This document shows positions 7,405-15,180 of a stretch of DNA of 51,741 nucleotides, piece after piece. Below the pieces are notes generated by a model. It saw nothing but the letters and a program-made list of their open reading frames with translations. It did no database searches and had not been told where the DNA came from. The translations under genes were made by a program, and so were the position numbers. The stretch is from JBEBXQ01 sp040391535 (GTDB lineage: Bacteria > Bacteroidota > Bacteroidia > Cytophagales > Spirosomataceae): assembly GCA_040391535.1 (NCBI GenBank), contig JBEBXQ010000013.1:1-51741 (forward strand). Reading direction: 5' to 3'. Position 1 is the first letter of the stretch. Each line of letters opens with the position of its first letter.

Positions 7405-9312
7405 TTAGTTTTTAAATAGGGAGGCTACTTTTTCCATCGTTAATTTAACGATAACAGGTTCTCCTCCAGGGGTACGGTTGGGGTCGGATGTGCTGAATAA
7501 CTGTGCTATAAAAGACTGAATCTCCAGCGTTGACAGTTTGACGTTATAGCGTGAAGCAAATTTTCTTGCCAGTGTTTTTGCCATGGTATCATGCTTGTTG
7601 ATTTTCAGTTCCGAATAGTTGGATTTCAGCTGTTCCAGTAGTTCTTCAAACAGATTCTGTTCATTTTCATTGGGTAAAGCGGATGGGATACCTCTGATCA
7701 CAAGCTCGCCCGGACCAATCTGATCAAATTCAAACCCAAGATTTCTGATATCATCTTTCATTTCATTCACGAGCATCAGGTCAGCCGCACTGATTCTGAT
7801 GGTCTGAGGGAATAAAAGCTGCTGACTGCTTCCTTTATGGCTTTGCAGCATCTGACGGAACCGCTCAAACAATATGCGTTCATAAGCCGCTTTCTGACTG
7901 ATCAGCATTAAGCCATCGCGGTGCTGGGAAATCAGATACCGGTTGTGCAGCTGAACTACTACCGGCAGATCCTCCATGGGGGTTACCCTGGGTTTGATCA
8001 GGTCGTTTACTTTGCTCGGCCGCATTACAGATTCCGGCGTAGCAGATGCTTTACTTTCAAAGGATGAAACCTGATCAAACCGTGCAGCCTGCTCATCCCG
8101 GTCGTGCGGGTAAAGTTTATTCCAGTCGGTCAGGCGTGAAGTGCCCTGTCCTGATGGTGCTATTCCCTGATTAATAGAGGACTGACGGGTAACAGTTTGT
8201 GGTTCAACCGGCATATTATCCCAGTCCTGGCGGATCGCCACTGGTTCAGGGTCATTATTCGCTCTGGCCTGGCTCAGGAAATTAACATTTTCATTGAAGT
8301 CAATAATGGGCGAAAGATGATACACCCCTACCGCTTTTTTGACCGCAGCCATCACAATGGCATAGACTGATCTTTCGTCATCAAATTTTATTTCTGTTTT
8401 GGTCGGATGGATGTTGATATCAATATGCTCAGGGTCAATATCCAGAAAAAGGACATAGAAAGGGTAGGAGCCTTCCGGAATGGTTCCTTCAAACGCACTG
8501 GTGACCGCATGATGCAGATAGCTGCTTTTGATATAGCGGTTATTGACAAAGAAAAACTGCTCACCGCGCGTTTTACGCGCGAATTCAGGTTTACCTATAT
8601 ACCCGTTTACATTAATATAAGAGGTTTCTTCCTGGCAGGCCGTCAGCTGATTGCGGTAGTTTTTACCGAATATATCAACGATACGCCGGGCTAATTTGGT
8701 CGCGGGCAGATTAAAAACATCGGTATCATTATGTTTCAAAGTAAAGGCGACTTCAGCATGTGAGATCGCGATCCGCTGAAATTCATCCAGAATATGCCGC
8801 ATTTCCACCGAGTTGGTTTTGAGGAAATTACGGCGTGCAGGTACATTAAAAAAAAGATTTTTTACCTGAAAATTAGTGCCTGGGGCAGTCGCGACCGGCT
8901 CCTGCGTTTTCAGGTCCGACCCTTCTATACGAAGTAGGGTTCCTATTTCGTCATCATGCCTTCTGGTACGCACTTCCACCTGAGCCACGGCCGCAATGGA
9001 AGCCAGCGCTTCCCCGCGGAACCCCATGGTTCTTATTCTGAAAAGGTCGTCAGATGATTTGATTTTGGAAGTAGCATGTCTTTCAAAACTCATTCTGGCG
9101 TCAGTTTCAGACATTCCTGACCCGTCGTCAATGATTTGTATTAAAGTTCTTCCGGCATCCCTGATGATTACATCAATAGATTTACTTCCGGCGTCTATTG
9201 AATTTTCAAGTAGCTCTTTAATGACAGAAGAAGGTCGCTGAACAACTTCGCCCGCTGCAATCTGATTGGCGATGGAATCCGGTAATAAATTAATTATGTC
9301 TGATGATGCCAT
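7405..9312 (-). CDS. mutL: DNA mismatch repair protein MutL
   Basis: A 635-residue MutL. The N-terminal GHKL ATPase is intact: ELLENSIDAGS (catalytic Glu and Mg-binding Asn), DDGSGM, RHATSKI, and TMGFRGEALASIA. The second domain has the HIDINIHPTK signature. A Pro/Ser/Gln-rich linker covers about residues 365-450. The C-terminal dimerisation domain is present (LPVVVQLHNRYLISQ onward), but the endonuclease motifs seen in many MutLs are eroded: the DQHA(x2)E(x4)E position reads SQKAAYERILFE, and the CPHGRP position reads TPGGEP. The protein probably works as the ATP-driven matchmaker between MutS and downstream steps, with nicking ability doubtful. First gene of the mutL-rhomboid-rhomboid operon. 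Confidence 0.96.
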   Translation of the reverse strand: MASSDIINLLPDSIANQIAAGEVVQRPSSVIKELLENSIDAGSKSIDVIIRDAGRTLIQIIDDGSGMSETDARMSFERHATSKIKSSDDLFRIRTMGFRGEALASIAAVAQVEVRTRRHDDEIGTLLRIEGSDLKTQEPVATAPGTNFQVKNLFFNVPARRNFLKTNSVEMRHILDEFQRIAISHAEVAFTLKHNDTDVFNLPATKLARRIVDIFGKNYRNQLTACQEETSYINVNGYIGKPEFARKTRGEQFFFVNNRYIKSSYLHHAVTSAFEGTIPEGSYPFYVLFLDIDPEHIDINIHPTKTEIKFDDERSVYAIVMAAVKKAVGVYHLSPIIDFNENVNFLSQARANNDPEPVAIRQDWDNMPVEPQTVTRQSSINQGIAPSGQGTSRLTDWNKLYPHDRDEQAARFDQVSSFESKASATPESVMRPSKVNDLIKPRVTPMEDLPVVVQLHNRYLISQHRDGLMLISQKAAYERILFERFRQMLQSHKGSSQQLLFPQTIRISAADLMLVNEMKDDIRNLGFEFDQIGPGELVIRGIPSALPNENEQNLFEELLEQLKSNYSELKINKHDTMAKTLARKFASRYNVKLSTLEIQSFIAQLFSTSDPNRTPGGEPVIVKLTMEKVASLFKN

Positions 9313-9767
9313 CCTTAAGTAACTTCTTTCCCTGTTTCTTTTTCACGTTAACAAATTAACGAATTATTTACGTGAGTGCCTCTATTATATTTCAGGAAAT
9401 TGCGGAAGATGTTCAATCCTTTCCAATCCTGCCGTACCTTTTTGAAGGTTGAGGTTTTGAGTTGTTTTTCAACCTGTTTTATCTACCTCGGCATTGGCCT
9501 TCTTTCACAGCGTGGATTATAGCATGGCTGCTTCTTTAGGAGTCCGGGTATCCAAAGTACTGTATGAAAGCAGTCTGCAACTTTTCTCCCGGAAAGTTCT
9601 CAAAAAGCGGGGCGGATAAATAACAATGAACCGGATCCCGATTCACTAGTGCGAGCTCAAAAAACAAAAAACGGAAATCAGCCGGAATGAACTATTTTAT
9701 GAATATACGGAATTTTGCTTTCGTGATATATTTTAATAAATTAGTAATACTTTGGTGATTTTCGGAT
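9313..9767. other. Non-coding stretch upstream of mutL
   Basis: About 450 bases without a gene I can support. Close to mutL, 9346-9361 holds an inverted repeat (cgttaa, 4-base spacer, ttaacg) that could be an operator or part of the mutL promoter region. Short plus-strand frames (for example 9523-9621, starting MAASLGVR) show no recognisable similarity and are not called. At 9633-9658 three hexamers, ggatcc, actagt and gagctc, fall within 26 bases. I see nothing else. Confidence 0.4.
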
Positions 9768-9775
9768 TATATTTG
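9768..9775 (+). promoter_or_regulatory. Candidate -7 element (TATATTTG) for the small membrane ORF
   Basis: An exact TAnnTTTG match lies 60 bases before the ATG at 9835. The nearest upstream TTTG (9751-9754) is 13 bases away, which is short for a -33 element. Confidence 0.4.
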
Positions 9776-9834
9776 TAACAAGTCGTACTTATATTACGTA
9801 ATTATAGAAACATACAGAAATTTAATTCTAAAAT

Positions 9835-10020
9835 ATGAAGGCTTTAATTGCAAGAAAAGTGAATTTGGCAATGGCTGTGCAGTGGATTGTTTTTATGCCG
9901 GTTATTTTGCCTCTGTGTATAATTTTTGGAGCAGTACAAGGTGCTAGTTCCCTGGTACAGAAGATGATAAATTGCATGCTCGCTGATATTGAACCCAGAG
10001 AGTCGAGAGATCTTGTATGA
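9835..10020 (+). CDS. Small single-span membrane protein, unknown
   Basis: A 61-residue ORF that I do not recognise. It has a basic N-terminus (MKALIARKV), one hydrophobic helix at about residues 12-35 (with FMPVILPLCIIFGAV), and a short charged tail. Support for a real gene is an exact TAnnTTTG -7 element 60 bases upstream and a stem-loop beginning at its stop codon (10019-10048). It lies in otherwise empty DNA, so it would be monocistronic. The opposite-strand frame of equal length looks non-coding. Existence is moderately likely; function is unknown. Confidence 0.4.
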   Translation: MKALIARKVNLAMAVQWIVFMPVILPLCIIFGAVQGASSLVQKMINCMLADIEPRESRDLV

Positions 10021-10048
10021 TCTGAGCAAAAAAGGAGAAGATCAGATC
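10019..10048 (+). terminator. Stem-loop overlapping the stop of the small membrane ORF
   Basis: A 7-bp perfect inverted repeat (gatctga / tcagatc) with a 16-base A-rich spacer begins inside the TGA. A second overlapping self-complementary stretch, gaagatc-a-gatcttc, gives an alternative fold. No strong T-run follows, so termination is only a guess. Confidence 0.25.
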
Positions 10049-10122
10049 TTCCTGATTTGATTGATTCATGTAATTATTTTAAAGTTAGTATAGTACTTGT
10101 TCTATTTAATCGTTTCGATGAT

Positions 10123-10785
10123 TCAGTAGAAATTTTTTCTGTCGTTTCCTTTTTCGGTAGCCAGCCTCTCCTTCAGAAACGATTTGATTACTTCCAGTCC
10201 TTTATTAAAATTAAGGTTGTTGTTAACAACAATATCTGCCTCTGCTTTCAATGGTTTGATAAATTTTTCATAAGTGGGCGATACATGATGTTCCCATCTG
10301 TATAATACATCGTTCAGGTCATAACCTCTTTCATTGTTGTCGCGCAGTATTCTTCGCTTGATTTTGAAATGTTCCTTGGCGTCTACAAATACTTTGAGAT
10401 CAATCAGTTCTGATATTTCCGGGTAGTAAAATATAAAAAGTCCTTCTACAATGATAATGGGTGTCGGATGAAAATAGAGCTTTCGTTTAGGGGCGTTAGG
10501 GTTGTTGAAAGTATATTCGATGTGTTCTACCTTTTCTCCATTCCTCAGCTTTGTGATATGTTCTGCAAAGAGCATATAGTCAATGGTTTCGGGTAAATCA
10601 AAGTTCTCCACACCATTGTTGTCTCTCGGGATTTCATGAATAGGCTTATAATAATCGTCCTGTGACACATGACAGATTTCATCCTTCGTGAAGGAGCTTA
10701 AGAGACTGTGCATAAACAGGGTTTTTCCGGAAGCGCTGCCGCCCGTAATGCCGACAATGTAGGGTGTGATTAAATCGGTACTCAT
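10123..10785 (-). CDS. udk: Uridine kinase
   Basis: A P-loop phosphoribulokinase/uridine-kinase family protein of 220 residues, which phosphorylates uridine/cytidine to UMP/CMP in pyrimidine salvage. The Walker A is GITGGSASGKT at the N-terminus. SQDDYYKP follows, as in uridine kinases, then NFDLPETIDY, IIVEGLFIFYYPEI (Walker B region) and a lid-like RRILRDNNERGYD. The ATG at 10785 is chosen because it leaves the usual short lead before the P-loop; an ATG at 10809 would add eight residues. It is the last gene of the gcvT-comB-Ig-like-YjbQ-udk run. Confidence 0.9.
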   Translation of the reverse strand: MSTDLITPYIVGITGGSASGKTLFMHSLLSSFTKDEICHVSQDDYYKPIHEIPRDNNGVENFDLPETIDYMLFAEHITKLRNGEKVEHIEYTFNNPNAPKRKLYFHPTPIIIVEGLFIFYYPEISELIDLKVFVDAKEHFKIKRRILRDNNERGYDLNDVLYRWEHHVSPTYEKFIKPLKAEADIVVNNNLNFNKGLEVIKSFLKERLATEKGNDRKNFY

Positions 10786-10836
10786 GGATTGTTGATAGAA
10801 ATTATACAAACTAGTTGTTTAATATAGTCAGGTTTC

Positions 10837-11259
10837 TCAGATGCCTGTGGCAGTGATGACAATGCTCCGGCCGGAATCATGATTGCGATGCTCGCACAGA
10901 TAAATTCCCTGCCAGGTTCCCAGATTCGGATAACCGTTGGTAATGGGAATAGTGACGGAACTTCCCAGAATGGAAGCCTTCAGATGTGCTGGCATATCAT
11001 CAGGGCCCTCATCATTGTGCTGATAATAGGGCGCGTTTTCAGGAACGTACTGGTTAAAATGCGTCTCAAAATCTGCTCTTACAGTGGGATCTGCGTTTTC
11101 ATTTATGGTAAGGCTGGCCGAGGTATGTTTGATAAATACATGCAACAGGCCCGTTTTTATAGTCCTTATTTCCGGTAAAGCATCCGTTACCACCGAAGTA
11201 ATCAGATGAAATCCTCTGCGAAAGGGACGGAGCCTGATTTCCTTTTGAAAACAATTCAT
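10837..11259 (-). CDS. YjbQ/UPF0047 family protein
   Basis: A 140-residue protein with the full UPF0047/YjbQ signature: HTSASLTINENADPTVR, then YQHNDEGPDDMPAHLK, GSSVTIPITNG, LGTWQGIYLCEHR and a final SGRSIVIT. Family members are small beta-barrel-like trimers, often annotated as secondary thiamine-phosphate synthase because an E. coli member can complement thiE loss weakly; the true role is unsettled. Conserved His and Asp residues could bind metal. It lies between the Ig-like exoprotein gene (33 bases upstream) and udk. Confidence 0.9.
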   Translation of the reverse strand: MNCFQKEIRLRPFRRGFHLITSVVTDALPEIRTIKTGLLHVFIKHTSASLTINENADPTVRADFETHFNQYVPENAPYYQHNDEGPDDMPAHLKASILGSSVTIPITNGYPNLGTWQGIYLCEHRNHDSGRSIVITATGI

Positions 11260-11292
11260 GATAATGCTTAATAGCTTTTGCTGGCAGAAACC

Positions 11293-13065
11293 TTATTCTA
11301 CTTTAATAATAGCTGACCCTTTTCCTGAGCCTGTTCCACAGGCGCTTGTCACAGATTTAATAGTGAATTCATGGGTTTGTTCCGGTGCTACGGTAATCAG
11401 ATACGGGTTCATGAAGGTACCGCTCACTGAGGTGCCGTCTGACAAGGTAAATGACCATGGTGGCAGACCGTTGGTAAAGCGTAGCCTCACACGTGTGAAA
11501 CCGCCTTTGGATATAGTAGCATTACCACTGATATCACCAATAGCCGAGTTAGGGGCAATGACCTTTATTTCTCTGGACTGACTGTTCGCGACAGGTGATG
11601 TGGAGACGATCCGGATGGTTTGACTACTGATGGTGTCATTCTGGCCGGATGCCGTAATGCGGGCTTTCAAAACACCGTTTTCCAGCGTGGTCTGTAAATC
11701 CTTGAAATTCCCTTTTTTGTCAGCCATCTGCACCACAAACTTATTATTGGTATTAAATCTGCCGGATGTTTTCAGGGGTATTTCAATTTCAGCACCAGCA
11801 CAAATGGTCGTCTGCACAGGAGATTCCATTACAATGGAAGGCGGAGGTGACTGCACGTCTACGGTTACAGTTCCGGAGAACTGTCCTACACCGCACATTC
11901 CACCTGCCGAATTGATTTTGTAGGTAGTGGTATATTTGGGTTTTACCTCAATTTTATGAGAGGAAGAGGAAATGTAGTTTTCAAAAGTTCCGTCAGACAA
12001 CAGCACAAACCACGGACCGCCGCCTTTCAGATCGAAATTCAGGAATGCGCTTTCTCCGTCTTTAATTTTCAGATGGTCATTTTTGAGTGTGACAATTGCC
12101 GGAGAAGCAACGGTGACCTCTGCCTCTTCACTGAATACCACAGGATCGTTTGATGATACCCTGAGCTTGTATTTCCCTGGTACCAGGCCGGCCGGAATGT
12201 CAGCTACCAACGGACTTAATGTATCTGTTGAAGAGATGTTCTTAAAATCTCCGGATTTATCGGCGATCTGAACGGTGAAAGTATTTCCGGGCTTAAAAAC
12301 GCCTGTTGCGCTGAAAGCTACCTGAAAAGGAATGCCGTTACAAACCTTAAATCCGTTTTCGGTTTCATTCAACGCGATGCGCGGAGCCGGGTTGGGGTCT
12401 ACATTAACAATAACATTTCCTTTCGCAGTACCATTTCCACAGGCATTGGCAATGCCTGTAATGGAATAGGAAGTAATATGCGCAGGCTGTACCGAAAAAT
12501 AATAGGGATTAGAGAAGGTCTGGGAAATATTAATGCTGTCGGATAATTGAAACGACCACGGCCCGTGACCGGTAAAACTGACCTTGAGCTGCGCCTGCTG
12601 ACCCGGCATAATGCGGGTGGAGTTATAGCCGTCGGCAGAGAGAATCTGGGCAGTAGGACTTTCAAGCAAGCGGAATGACTGCATTGTGCCGGTGACTTTA
12701 GGACTTGATCCCACCACACGGATACTGTATAAATGCCCTCCCTTTTTATCAGCAGGAATAACGGCTTTGATCGGACCGCCTTTTACATGTTGTGAAACAG
12801 GGAAAACATTGCCTGCCGCATCAACTAGCTGGACCGAAAACTGATTGTCAGCATCAAATTCACCTTCGGTCTTAAAGGGGATTTCCACCGTGCTGCCGGG
12901 ACAAACCGATAAATAACTGATATCTCCCGTAAAAATTCTGGGTATATAGTCTACACTGTCCTTCGAAAGGCTGTCTGCAGAAGACTGTGCTGCAGACAGG
13001 GAGGACAAGTTATATAAGCCAATGATAAAAAACGTAATCAGGGAATGGTGTATCAATTGTTTCAT
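11293..13065 (-). CDS. Secreted protein with three alternating pairs of Ig-like repeats
   Basis: A 590-residue exported protein with a signal peptide at about residues 1-26 (hydrophobic ITFFIIGLYNLSSLSA). The rest is a regular A-B-A-B-A-B array. A units (about 55-134, 240-320, 420-503) share C-x-G-x-x-x-x-I/V-x-F/L, then F-x-x-x-N-x-F-x-V-Q and a D-x-x-G pair. B units (about 137-223, 322-404, 507-590) share G-P/L-P-W-x-F-x-L-S-D, an NPY strand and an ACGxG motif near the end. Both look like beta-sandwich (Ig-like) repeats. I see no catalytic motif, no lipobox and no T9SS sorting domain; the last B unit ends exactly at the C-terminus. It sits inside a run of metabolic genes, 45 bases after comB and 33 before the YjbQ gene. 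Function is unknown, perhaps adhesive or structural. Confidence 0.8.
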   Translation of the reverse strand: MKQLIHHSLITFFIIGLYNLSSLSAAQSSADSLSKDSVDYIPRIFTGDISYLSVCPGSTVEIPFKTEGEFDADNQFSVQLVDAAGNVFPVSQHVKGGPIKAVIPADKKGGHLYSIRVVGSSPKVTGTMQSFRLLESPTAQILSADGYNSTRIMPGQQAQLKVSFTGHGPWSFQLSDSINISQTFSNPYYFSVQPAHITSYSITGIANACGNGTAKGNVIVNVDPNPAPRIALNETENGFKVCNGIPFQVAFSATGVFKPGNTFTVQIADKSGDFKNISSTDTLSPLVADIPAGLVPGKYKLRVSSNDPVVFSEEAEVTVASPAIVTLKNDHLKIKDGESAFLNFDLKGGGPWFVLLSDGTFENYISSSSHKIEVKPKYTTTYKINSAGGMCGVGQFSGTVTVDVQSPPPSIVMESPVQTTICAGAEIEIPLKTSGRFNTNNKFVVQMADKKGNFKDLQTTLENGVLKARITASGQNDTISSQTIRIVSTSPVANSQSREIKVIAPNSAIGDISGNATISKGGFTRVRLRFTNGLPPWSFTLSDGTSVSGTFMNPYLITVAPEQTHEFTIKSVTSACGTGSGKGSAIIKVE

Positions 13066-13110
13066 GTTGTGAATAAATTTGTCCCGGACTGAAGCATCCG
13101 CGAGGCGACT

Positions 13111-13818
13111 TTACATAGGAACCAACGTATTCCCGCGTAAAACAGGTATGATGTCGTATAAATCCTTTTGTAACGAGTAAGAGATGTCCTTATGGATACC
13201 CAGGCGCTGTAGTCGTCTGACGTGCGACGAATTGGCAACAAAAGAAAGCATATTATCCTTGCTTTGACAATAGAGCCGCTGGGCCATTAGCGCACTGTCT
13301 TCCTGTAGCATATATTCATTCATCAGTTCGTTAGACAGCGCACCGGCAAAAAGGGTGTCTTCCAGATTAGGGCGGCCTTTCCATCCGGCACACAGAACAA
13401 CCACATCATATGGCTCTGTGCGAAGGTAAGCGGCGAGCGCCCCAAGATTCAGGAACGCACCGACCAGGACTTTCACTGCACCTGATTTCGCTTTCTGAAT
13501 AGAAAGTGTTCCGTTTGTAGTAGTCATGGCTACTTTAGAACCGATCAGGTTTTCGTTCATAAAGCTGAAGGGTGAATTATCCAGGTCAAAACCATCCACT
13601 TTAACGGCATTTCTTTCCGCGGCAGCTATATAGCCTTGTTCCTGCAGCATCCTGCATTCTTCCACGGTCGAAACCGGGGTAATGCTTTTGATGCCGTGGG
13701 CAAGTCCGGTGACCATACATGAGGTAGCCCTGAAAATATCGGCTACCACTACAATACAATTATCCAGTTTGTGCTGACTCAGCAGATCGGGAGTCAGGCA
13801 TATATCGAATTGCTTCAT
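13111..13818 (-). CDS. comB: 2-phosphosulfolactate phosphatase family protein (ComB)
   Basis: A 235-residue ComB-family protein. Recognisable segments are VVVADIFRATSCMVTGLAHG at the N-terminus, AAERNAVKVDGFDLDNSP, MTTTNGTLSI, VLCAGWKGRPNLEDTLFAGAL and the C-terminal YDIIPVLR. ComB dephosphorylates 2-phosphosulfolactate in archaeal coenzyme M synthesis. Bacterial homologues are common where no coenzyme M pathway is known, so the native substrate here is uncertain. No comA/comC-like genes are near. It follows gcvT by 21 bases and precedes the Ig-like exoprotein gene by 45. Confidence 0.88.
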   Translation of the reverse strand: MKQFDICLTPDLLSQHKLDNCIVVVADIFRATSCMVTGLAHGIKSITPVSTVEECRMLQEQGYIAAAERNAVKVDGFDLDNSPFSFMNENLIGSKVAMTTTNGTLSIQKAKSGAVKVLVGAFLNLGALAAYLRTEPYDVVVLCAGWKGRPNLEDTLFAGALSNELMNEYMLQEDSALMAQRLYCQSKDNMLSFVANSSHVRRLQRLGIHKDISYSLQKDLYDIIPVLRGNTLVPM

Positions 13819-13839
13819 AAAGCCCGTTTGGCAGTAATT

Positions 13840-14919
13840 TTATTTAATGAAAGGAAGTTTTACTACAACGGCTTTCAGCAGACGTTCTCTTACTTTTACA
13901 AAAATCTCAGTACCCGGCTTACTGTATGCTTTGGGGATATATCCCATCCCGATTCCCTTCTGCAGCGTAGGCGATTGCCCGCCTGAGGTCACTTCGCCGA
14001 TTTTTTCACCGGCTGCATTACATAACTCATAATGAGAACGGGGAATACCGCGGTCAATGAGCTCAAAAGCACTCAGCTTCCGGTTAACACCGTTTTCCTT
14101 CTGTTGCCGGAGGTTCTCAGAGTTGGTGAAATCTTTAGTGAATTTAGTAACCCAGCCCAGGCCGGCTTCAATCGGAGAGGTGGTGTCGTCAATGTCATTT
14201 CCATATAAGCAATAACCCATTTCCAACCTTAGTGTGTCCCTGGCCCCCAGCCCGATAGGTTTTATTCCGAATTCTTCACCTGCTTCAAAAATTGCCTTCC
14301 AGACAGACTCAGCTATCTCTGCGGGAATATAAACTTCAAATCCACCCGCACCGGTATATCCCGTGGCTGAGATCAGCACGTTCCCGTAGCCCGCTAATGT
14401 TCCCGTTTGAAAAGTATAATAAGGCATTTCAGCCAGAGGGATATCAGTCAGTTTCTGAAGCGTTTCCGCTGCCCTGGGGCCTTGTACTGCAAACAGACAG
14501 GTCTGATCAGAAATGTTTTCCATTACCGCGCCTTCTGTATTATACCGGCTGATCCAGTTCCAGTCTTTTTCAATATTGGAAGCATTCACAACGATCAGAT
14601 ATTCTTCTTCCCCTAGTTGATAGATGAGAAGGTCATCTACTACACCACCGTTTTCGTTGGGCAGATAACTATATTGTATTTTCCCATTCTGCAAAACAGA
14701 AGCATCATTGGCAGAAACACGCTGAATCAGGTCAAGGGCGTTTGGTCCGGATATTCTGAATTCTCCCATGTGAGATACGTCAAAGACGCCTGCGGAATTC
14801 CTTACTGTATGATGTTCGTCAAGATCCGAAGTATACCGGACAGGCATTTCAAAGCCAGCGAAAGGGACTATTTTGCCGCCCAGTTGCACATGCAAATCAT
14901 GAAGTGGGATCGTTTTCAT
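13840..14919 (-). CDS. gcvT: Glycine cleavage system T protein (aminomethyltransferase)
   Basis: A full-length GcvT of 359 residues, which moves the methylene group from aminomethylated GcvH lipoamide to tetrahydrofolate and releases ammonia. Family landmarks: MKTIPLHDLHVQLGGKIVPF at the start, FDVSHMGEF, the folate-site YTGAGGFEVY, LGARDTLRLEMGYCLYG and GEVTSGGQSPTLQKGIGMGY near the end. The ATG at 14919 is chosen because the in-frame codons upstream of it encode nothing typical of the family. gcvH and gcvP are not in the window. It heads the minus-strand run with comB and has a -7 element at 14996-15003. Confidence 0.96.
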   Translation of the reverse strand: MKTIPLHDLHVQLGGKIVPFAGFEMPVRYTSDLDEHHTVRNSAGVFDVSHMGEFRISGPNALDLIQRVSANDASVLQNGKIQYSYLPNENGGVVDDLLIYQLGEEEYLIVVNASNIEKDWNWISRYNTEGAVMENISDQTCLFAVQGPRAAETLQKLTDIPLAEMPYYTFQTGTLAGYGNVLISATGYTGAGGFEVYIPAEIAESVWKAIFEAGEEFGIKPIGLGARDTLRLEMGYCLYGNDIDDTTSPIEAGLGWVTKFTKDFTNSENLRQQKENGVNRKLSAFELIDRGIPRSHYELCNAAGEKIGEVTSGGQSPTLQKGIGMGYIPKAYSKPGTEIFVKVRERLLKAVVVKLPFIK

Positions 14920-14995
14920 TCCTAAATGTTGTTCGTTAATATTCAATAAATCAGGTGAAAATTGAGGAGCTTTAAAAAAAGCAGCAATTCGGGTA

Positions 14996-15003
14996 CAAAA
15001 GTA
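14996..15003 (-). promoter_or_regulatory. Candidate -7 element (TACTTTTG) for gcvT
   Basis: On the minus strand this reads TACTTTTG, an exact TAnnTTTG match about 77 bases before the gcvT ATG. The leader has no glycine-riboswitch-like fold that I can see. No convincing -33 element. Confidence 0.35.
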
Positions 15004-15180
15004 GGAAATCAAAAGGAAACCTTATCGTCCTTGACTGAAAGTTTATGTTTTGCTTTCCGTATTTGTTATAAGTTGTAATTCCTTATTTTTATTTCCTTAT
15101 TTTTTTTGTTGTTTTACAATACTGATATCCGTATAAATCCGGAATCAGATAAAAATATACACACCTATAAAGATAAATTT

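Noticed and set aside
14920..14995. Glycine riboswitch ahead of gcvT
   Set aside because: The short leader has no tandem aptamer-like helices or conserved core that I can see.
14920..15012. Longer gcvT start
   Set aside because: The extra 31 residues are not GcvT-like, and the segment includes the candidate gcvT promoter.
15106..15180. Longer wecB start at a TTG
   Set aside because: The added 25 residues have no family similarity and come from T-rich leader; the ATG at 15181 puts the GTRPD motif at its normal place.
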